From: Symsagittifera roscoffensis
Lineage: Eukaryota; Xenacoelomorpha; Acoela; Convolutidae
Length of the DNA: 60,000 bases
Assembly (NCBI RefSeq): GCF_963678635.1
Contig: NC_087062.1
Span: forward strand, 96,713,705 to 96,773,704
Direction of reading: 5' to 3'
Shown here: positions 52,804-60,000 of the stretch, in pieces
Layout of the letters: every line of letters begins with the position of its first letter
Position numbering within the stretch: position 1 is the first letter of the stretch
Made by a program: the position numbers and the translations under genes
Notes under the pieces: model-generated
Databases searched by the model: none
What the model saw: only the letters and a program-made list of their open reading frames with translations
What the model was told of the DNA's origin: nothing

Positions 52804-53689
52804 TGTGCCATTCCGCCGGATGACACAGTATAACCTTCCCGCGACGGAAAAAAAAGTGACTAAAGGCCTTACGAACAGAAAAGTGTTGCGACGGAGGGTC
52901 AGAATGTTCTGGAATTTTTATTTTTAAAATTTCGATTTGAAGGAGAACATTTCTGAGAAATAGAAAAAAGACGGCCATTTTGAATAAAATAGAGAAAAAT
53001 CAGAACAACGATAGAAATTGTGACGAACGGTTGTATCCGAGACGAGAAAATTACGGAGCCTCTTATCGTGGCAATAACACACGATAAGGACCTTAGTGAC
53101 AGAAATTTGTGGAGACGGAGGCTTCGGTGGGGGGAAGAGAAATACCACGGAACCCTCCCGGGACACGAAATATAGGAGATAAGAGTGTTATCTCAAGAAA
53201 ATCACGGGAGCGGAGGCTTGGTCCCCCAGAGACTGTTATATGTGAAGGGACTGTGTAAACTAGCTATAACAGTTGCTGTAATGTCCTAGATCTGAATTAA
53301 ACACCGATATTATTTGATATTTCAGGACATGAGTAGATAGAAAAAGGAAAGGGTCAATCCATCTCCAATGGATTTAATATAAAACTGTCACACAAAAACA
53401 TATAGAAATAGGTGGTTCGAGCCGTGTTTTTAATGACAATCACGTAGTCTGAGGATCCGAGACTCAGCTATGTGGTTGTGTTCGCATGCAAACGAAAGCT
53501 GATCAAAAGTCGTTTGACTGATGGCCTAAAAATAGTAACTTTTTACTTTGCCCTAGACAGACCAGAAAATCAACTGGCAAGGTCGAGACGGTGAAAAACG
53601 AGTGGAATTAAGGTAACTGACGCCTGCCAGTCGTCAATAGGTACTTTTTCTACGCTCCGTCGCTGTGTGATATTTGGGCGAATGTTACA
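52804..53689 (+). repeat. 3' LTR (886 bp)
   Basis: Same length as the 5' LTR, with no gaps and about 24 substitutions. It ends AATGTTACA and abuts a decayed ORF1-like sequence at 53690 directly. Confidence 0.95.
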
Positions 53690-56423
53690 GAACTTAATAA
53701 TGGACTGATTAGGATTAGGAAACCAGGCTGGAAATATGTAAAGCGACCAGTAAACAGAATAACTGATATTAATTTTTTGAACAAAAAAAATTTCAGCCCG
53801 GTAAAACAGTTGTAGCAAGTTTCAGGATGAGAAATTTAGCCTCATTGAGTGATATTAAGCAGGTTTGCTGGATATCAAGGAAGGATTCCCGTTTCTGAAC
53901 GAAGAGATTGAGGAAGCAATTCCCCGGACAAGATGGTTGGATAAGTCAGGACATCCAGTTCCGGGACATACTGAATTACCAGTGGAGAAAGCGGCAGAAA
54001 TAACGATCTTATCTAAAAGGAACCAGGTGCTCTTATCTTTTGTTACGTTCAAACCTGGTCCAACAGTATCTCTCTTGTATCAACATAAACTGCCTCTCAT
54101 TGCTGGATAAAACGGTGCAGGTCACACCACGAGTGATGCGGAAGCTGGTTGGGATGTTGGAGAGAGAAGTGACTAGAGATGATCCCGAGTGGGCAGCAGC
54201 CATGACATCGCTGACATCAAAAGAAACAAAAGGGAATGTAGGACAGTATTTCAGCAGTTAGTATCCTCGATTACTCGAAGCGTTTGGATGAGAATACCTT
54301 ACAAAGAGATCAGGACTCGGAAGAAGATCTTTGAAGAGCCCGATCTTGAATTGGTAGAAATTTAAAAAAAAACGGAACAGGAGAACTTGTCTCGAGAGTC
54401 GGATTCGAATGTTGAAGAAAAGAGACATCTTATGGACAAGTCCAGGCGGACAAAATTTAGATGGATGAGTAGATCATGCACAACATAATCTGCAGTGGTA
54501 ACATAACCAAGACAAACGTCAATAAAACCTCAAGGAAATCAGAAATTGACACCTACTCGGACAGGAAATCGAAAAAGAGCTGGTGGAAAACCGAGCAAGT
54601 GAATTGGACACTTGCTCGGTTGATCGCTACCTGTTCCCGAGTGAGCGGCAGATAACGCGGCAGTTGAACTTGAAATGATAGCTGTATCAAAACGTTCAAG
54701 GAACCTTGTACCGCAGAAGGAAGCAGTCAGGACTTACCTTCAGCCGCTCAATCAAGAGGCAGAGCCATTGGCCATTGGCAAAAATTTGGTGCGTTAAGAC
54801 GGAAGATGAGACCGTTGAGCTATACAGCCATTTGAAGGCGCTGATGACATTGTTGAAGGCGAGATACATACTCTCGGACTGACTAAGATCGCAGAGAAAT
54901 GGCCGCATGAAAACTAACCTGAAAAAGTGGACCGAAATTGAAGCACCGGACAAAATAGATATGGAGGAGGATAGTTAACCCTTTAGACAATGTTTTATGC
55001 AGAAACAGTATTAATAAAATAAACTTCACAATTGGAGAATAGAGAATGTAGTATCTGTTCCGAGTGAGAGAGACATGACGCGGAAGATGACATGGAAATG
55101 ATAGCGCAAACAAAACGTTCAAGGAGCATTTTATCAGATAAGGAAGCAATCAGGACTGACCTTCAACCGTTTAAACAAGAGACAGAGCCATTGGCAAAGA
55201 TTTGGTGCATTGAGACGAAACATGAACAGTAACTTGAGGGTCATGAAGACATACTTGAAGGCCAGATAAATACTTCGGACTGACTAGGAGCGCAGATGAA
55301 TTACCGCATGACAAGTAACTTGAAAAGGTGGATTGAAAACGAAGCACCAGACGAAACAGATCTGGAAGCGGATAGTTACCAATTCTTGAGACAATTTTAT
55401 ATGCAGAAGAGAGAAAGGTATATCTGAACAAGGTCTGGATCATTGCTTGGAAAAAGAGAGAGGAGGAAACGTTTATTTAAAATTACAACGCAATAGTACA
55501 ACCGCAACTCTATCAAACAGAACTTTTTTCAGATCACATGATCAGATGGATCATCAGGTAATCAATAAAGAACACCTGAGGATCTTGAAATGCTTTGAAT
55601 GACCTGGAATAAAAATGGCGAGAAGTGGGTGACAGCGTATCTGTCATGCCAACAGATGTAAGACCACAGGAAATGGCTTTTAACATTATACTCGAGCAAG
55701 TTATGTGAGTTGAATGAGGTGGTACAGATCGATCAGTACTGTACAGATGGATCATCTCTAGCTGGAAAGACAAAAATCGTGCTCCGGTGTCCATTTTGAG
55801 ATATATTGTTCCCGATACATGGCTGATTGGGATAGATGTCTTCCACAAATGATAGGAGCTTATAACAGTATGCAACATTCCACCTCATGAATTAGTCTGC
55901 ACAAGATATTGACTGGACATGAACAGTTTTTGCATCTGATTTTCTTTTATCCAGAGCATGAAGGCAAGAAAACAATCATACAAGTCTATGTAAGGGATGT
56001 GAACAGACTTCAGCAAGAGCTGAACGGTCTATGTAAACGCAACACGCAAAAAGCTCAGGCGAGGTAGAGGACAATGTCGACAAAAAGGAAACTGGTGCAA
56101 AAACATACTCGGTAGGAATTACTTGTGGGTTTTTCAGAACATTATTCCAACAAAAGGAACGAAGAAACTCCTGGAGGGGACCGTTCAAGATAGCGGAAGT
56201 GTAACAAGGGGAGCTGCGCGCTCTGAAGGTTTTAAACCACTTAACCCATCCACAAAAAACTGTTGTATACCTGAAGACATAGATGGCGCAATTACCTGAA
56301 GATTGACCCTGCTTGCGAAGTCAATGAGAACGGCACCAGGGAGTAGAATGATGGGAATGAGGCGATAGAAGAAGTGACAGGACCGCCACCCTATTGCGGA
56401 AGAGGACTGGGAAAAATCAAGTG
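53690..56423 (+). pseudogene. Decayed ORF1 relative D1, lacking RT and RNase H
   Basis: Begins with NNGLIRIRKPGWKYVKRP, matching the end of the ORF1 protease region, then FRMRNLASLSDIKQVC. It then jumps at about 53868 to the region after RNase H (RTRWLDKSGHPVPGH). Later parts match the linker, integrase N-terminus and the C-terminal region (PTKGTKKLL, EEDW). There are many stops and frameshifts and an internal partial duplication (about 54620-54980 and 55040-55400). RT and RNase H are absent. It ends near 56423 by joining D2. Confidence 0.8.
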
Positions 56424-59400
56424 ATGTTAAATGTGGATGGGACTAGGACTTACACCAGGACCTATCTCACAACAGATAGTGACCAATTAGGACAGTTTTT
56501 TTGGGCCAGGAAGAGCTGAAGGTCTTCAGAAATGGTCATGACGCCATGACAGAACAAGATGCGGTATACATTGGATGCGAAGCGGATGTGATTGCACATC
56601 TGCTAGACACCGATGGGGACAAAATCGGATTAACAAGACTTCTAGACTCAGGAGCAGTAGTCAGTGTAATGGCGATAATGACTTGGGAAAGAATAGGCTT
56701 TACCAGGGAGGAACTGATACCGACGAACATAAGACTAGCAGCCGCTAACCGCGGAGCGATCTACATTGCTGGGAGAACTCCAAAAACAGTCTTCTACTTT
56801 TGGGACAGAAAATTACAGACCAGGAGGGCAGTTTCAGCAAACTTCAGGATGAGAAATTTAAACTCATTGAGTGATAGTAAGCAGGGTTGCTTTATGTCAA
56901 GGATGTAGAGCCGTTTTTGGACCAATAGAATTACGAAGCACTTCCCTTGACGAGATGGTTGGATAAGTCAGGACATCCAGTTCCGGGACACCTTGAATTG
57001 CCATCGGAGAAAACGGCAGTAATCTTAATCTAATCCAGAAGGAACCAGGTGCTCTTGAAGTTGTTGCTACGTTCAGATCTGCTCCAACAGGAGCTCTCTG
57101 ACATGAACATAAACTGACTCTCATTGCTGGATAAAACGGTGCAAGTCACATCACGTGTAATGCAGATACTGGTTGGATTATTGGAGAGGGAAGTGACTAG
57201 AGATAATCCCCAATGGAAACCAGTCATGACATCGCGGGCAGTCTGTGAGAAGGTACGAACAAAGCCAGCAAGACGCCAAAACAAAAAAAGGGATTTTAGA
57301 ACAGTATTTCAACAGCTAGTATCCTCGATTCCTCAAAGCGTTTTAATGAGCACATCATTCAAAGAAAAAGGACAGGAGAACGGGACTCAGAAAAAGACTG
57401 TCACCTTTGAGGAGCCCAATCATGAATTGATAGAAATTGATCAAAAAACCCGGAACAAGAGAATTTGTCCCGGGAGTCGGACGTTGAAGAAAATGGACAC
57501 GTAGATGGACATGACCAGGCGGACAAATTTTTTTTCCGGGGATTTTAGATGAATGAGTAGAAAGTGCACAACAGCATCCACCGTGGCAACATATCCACGA
57601 CACACTCATCCGTCAATAACACCTCGCGGAAATCAGAAATTGACACTTACTCAGACAGGAAACCGAGTAAGACCTGGTTGAAAACTGAGTGAGAGACTTG
57701 GACAGGGAGGTGTATCAAGACCCTAATAGTGACCGCTATCTGTTCCCGTTGACAGAGAGATGACGCGGGAGATGACATGGAAATGATAGCGCTAACAAAA
57801 CGTTCAATGAGCCTTTTATCACAGAAGGAAGCAATCAGGACTGACCTTCAACCGTTTAAACAAGAGACAGAGCCATTGGCAAAGATTTGGTGCGTTGAGA
57901 CGAAACATGAACAGTCACTTGAGGTCAAGAAGACATACTTGAAGGCGAGATACATGCTTCGGACTGACTAGGAGAGCAGATAAAATACAGCATGTCAAGT
58001 AACTTGACAAGTGGATCGAAAACGAAGCACCAGACGAAACAGATCCAATTCTTGCGCCAGACTAGTTACCAATTCTTGAGACAATTTTATATGCAGAAAG
58101 AGAGAAAGTTATATCTGAACAAGGTTTGGATCATTGCTTGCTAAAGGAGAGAGGAGGAAACGTTTATTTAAATTTACAACGCAATAGTACATCCGCAACT
58201 CTACCAAACAGAACTTTATTCAGATCACATGATCAGATGGGCCATCGGGGAATCAATAAAGAACACCTGATGATCTTGAAACGCTTTGAATGGCCTGGAA
58301 TGAAAAAGCGTACTAGAAGTGGGTGACAGCATGTCTGTCATGCAAACATGTGTAGGATCACAGGAAATTGCACTCGATCCAGTCATCTGATTTCATTGGG
58401 GTGGTAGATATCGATCAGCAAAAGATCCGTATGACAGACAGTAGCTAAAATCACGTTCCGCTGATGATCGATCATTTGAAAAAATATGCAGAGGCCGTGA
58501 CCTGCTTAACTGTCTCAGCCAAAGATACATGCGATTGGCTGATCAATACGTGGATAGCAAGACATGGATGCCCGATGACATTCCAATCAGACTATGGAAT
58601 TGTTTTTGTGGGAGAATTTTTCAACAGAGCTCATGAGACGTTCTCAATTAGCTCAGGTTCATTCTATGACAAATGCTTCCCAAACGAACGGCTTGGTGGA
58701 AAGACAAGATCGTACTCTTGCGTCAAATTTGAGAGCGCATTGTTCCGGGTTTATGACAGATTGGGATTGATATCTTCCATAAATGATAATGATGGAAGCT
58801 TAAAAGAGTACGCGACATTCCATCACAGGAAAAAGTCCACTCATGATATTGACTGGACATAAACATTCTTTGCCTTTGCCCTTTTTTTATCCAGAGTAAG
58901 AAGAATAAAACATTCCAACAGGTCTATGTAAGGATGTTGTCAGACGCCAGCAGGAGCTGAAAGATCTGTGTAGACGCAATACGCAGCAAGCTCAGGCGAG
59001 GCATAGGGCAAGTTTTGATAAGAAGGCAGCTCGTGAGGCACGAAGAAACTCCTGGAGGGGACCGTTCAAGATAACGGAAGTGCACTAATAGGGACGTTTT
59101 TACAGACTGAGTATCGGCCGAGCTGTGGACTTTGAAAATATTAAACGACATTACCCATCCACATAAGACTGTTGTATACCTGAAATCATAGAGTGGGGCA
59201 TTACATGAAGGCTGACCCGGCTTGCGATTTCAATTAGAACGGCATCAGGAAAAAAAACGATGGGAATGAGGCGCTGAAAGAAGGAACGAGACTGCCGCTG
59301 CACCTGGATCCTAATGAGATAATTGAGGTGGTTGAGGAAACAGTAATATAAGTTGGGGCAAAATCGTGCGGAAGATGACCCCCTTGCATTAAAATAGGCT
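56424..59400 (+). pseudogene. Decayed ORF1 relative D2, lacking RT and RNase H
   Basis: Head-to-tail with D1. It starts in the pre-protease region (GQEELKV), with retropepsin motif LDSGAVVSVM, where Asp-Ser-Gly replaces Asp-Thr-Gly. It then lacks the second half of the protease, keeps FRMRNLNSLSD, and jumps at about 56905 to LPLTRWLDKSGHPVPGH with the same junction as D1. Integrase pieces remain: HDQMGHRGINKE, MIDHLKKYAEAVTC, and FQSDYG where the active copy has FQSDNG. It fades out near 59400 in the post-integrase acidic region. Confidence 0.8.
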
Positions 59401-60000
59401 ATAGAGTATCCGGTCATCCTCCTATGTGTTAGCATGGGGAATAGAGTCTTTAATGTATTAATATAGGGAACCCGATGTTAATGTTTTATGGTTTGTGTGA
59501 TGGTGAGATAATGGTAAGAAAAACGGTATTTTGTGTGTAAATGTTTAATTTTTTTTTGCTAAAATTTTGGCGCGCGTTACCTAATGGCTTAGCATTTTTG
59601 GTGTATTACGTGGGAATAGATGTTCCAGTGTAACAAGATTGGTCATATTTTCAGATGGTAAGATGGTACGCTTCAGAAAATTTTTGAAACTTTGCAAGAA
59701 ACTTTTCAGAAAAGTTTTACATGCAAGTATATTTTTATCTTGAAAAATAATTTTCTCTTGAAAAATTGAAAAAAAAAATCGAAAAAAAGGTTTCAGATGA
59801 TAAGTTCCGAAAATTTTTTTGATAATTTTTTAAATTTTACTTGCCAATACTTTTTTTGTTGTAGATGGTAAGTTGTAGATGGTAAGTTTCGACAAAAATT
59901 AATGTTTGAGTTAGTGAATGGGATCATGAGCTAATTTATCACAGAATTTTTTTTTTTCTCGCAAGAATCTTTTAATTACTTAATGTATGCATTCCCTCAA
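59401..60000. other. AT-rich sequence, nothing recognised
   Basis: Several AGATGGTAAG motifs (59655, 59870, 59880) and homopolymer runs. An ATG-rich patch at 59470-59520 weakly resembles the ORF1-ORF2 spacer of the giant element, which would be the natural continuation of D2, but the match is poor. Confidence 0.4.

Larger units (their letters stand above)
29232..53689 (+). mobile_element. Giant 24.5-kb LTR retrotransposon with two very long ORFs
   Basis: Two 886-bp direct repeats with TG...CA ends bound an internal region that contains a candidate primer-binding site, Gag-Pol and a second ORF. The order protease, RT, RNase H, integrase is that of Ty3/gypsy elements. The length (24,458 bp) is extreme for the class. 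Both ORFs are uninterrupted (3159 and 2955 codons). The base composition of the ORFs is visibly richer in G+C than the flanking DNA. I see no target-site duplication: the five bases before the element are CACAT and those after are GAACT. The left flank is a non-LTR fragment and the right flank a decayed relative of ORF1. Confidence 0.93.

Overview
The window looks like AT-rich, repeat-dominated nuclear DNA from a eukaryote, most likely an invertebrate. I cannot name the species. I see no intact cellular gene, no rRNA or tRNA gene and no CRISPR array. Nearly everything interpretable is transposable-element sequence at different stages of decay. One 200-base run of N (28178-28377) marks an assembly gap.

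1-20935: the remains of a minus-strand Ty3/gypsy-like retrotransposon. Read from high to low coordinates it has LTR-like units (20.9-13.6 kb), a gag zone with a CCHC knuckle (11.2 kb), a retropepsin motif (10.2 kb), a reverse transcriptase (9.4-8.7 kb), RNase H remnants, a second duplicated RT/RNase H block (7.4-6.1 kb), more LTR-like units, and a second gag copy (3.3-0 kb). 21145-23448 is a nearly perfect 1.15-kb tandem duplication. 24384-24985 is a degenerate ATCCTAC satellite, and 26801-27225 a degenerate roughly 30-bp minisatellite. 28378-29231 holds two out-of-order pieces of a minus-strand non-LTR reverse transcriptase gene.

29232-53689 is the centrepiece: a 24,458-bp LTR retrotransposon bounded by two 886-bp LTRs (TG...CA, about 97% identical by hand count). 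It has a candidate tRNA-Asn primer-binding site and a 3.1-kb leader. The first ORF (33280-42759, 3159 aa) encodes Gag, protease, RT, RNase H and integrase, ending in a TARG1-like macro domain. A 430-nt spacer with two strong hairpins follows. The second ORF (43190-52057, 2955 aa) has an intact SGNH hydrolase domain, a second degraded SGNH-like domain and about 1,900 residues I do not recognise. A 746-nt 3' noncoding zone ends at the 3' LTR.

The most unusual part is the leader. From 30685 to 33279 (2,595 nt) there is no ATG on the plus strand, although the reverse trinucleotide CAT occurs about 20 times. The same leader carries nested hairpins closed by ACCCTCC/GGAGGGT pairs. It also holds a tandem pair of roughly 186-nt segments whose predicted stems differ by compensatory base-pair changes. 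Together these suggest a long, structured, AUG-purged leader for a giant genomic RNA.

53690-59400 holds two head-to-tail decayed relatives of ORF1. Both lack the RT and RNase H region with the same deletion junction. 59401-60000 is AT-rich with nothing recognisable.
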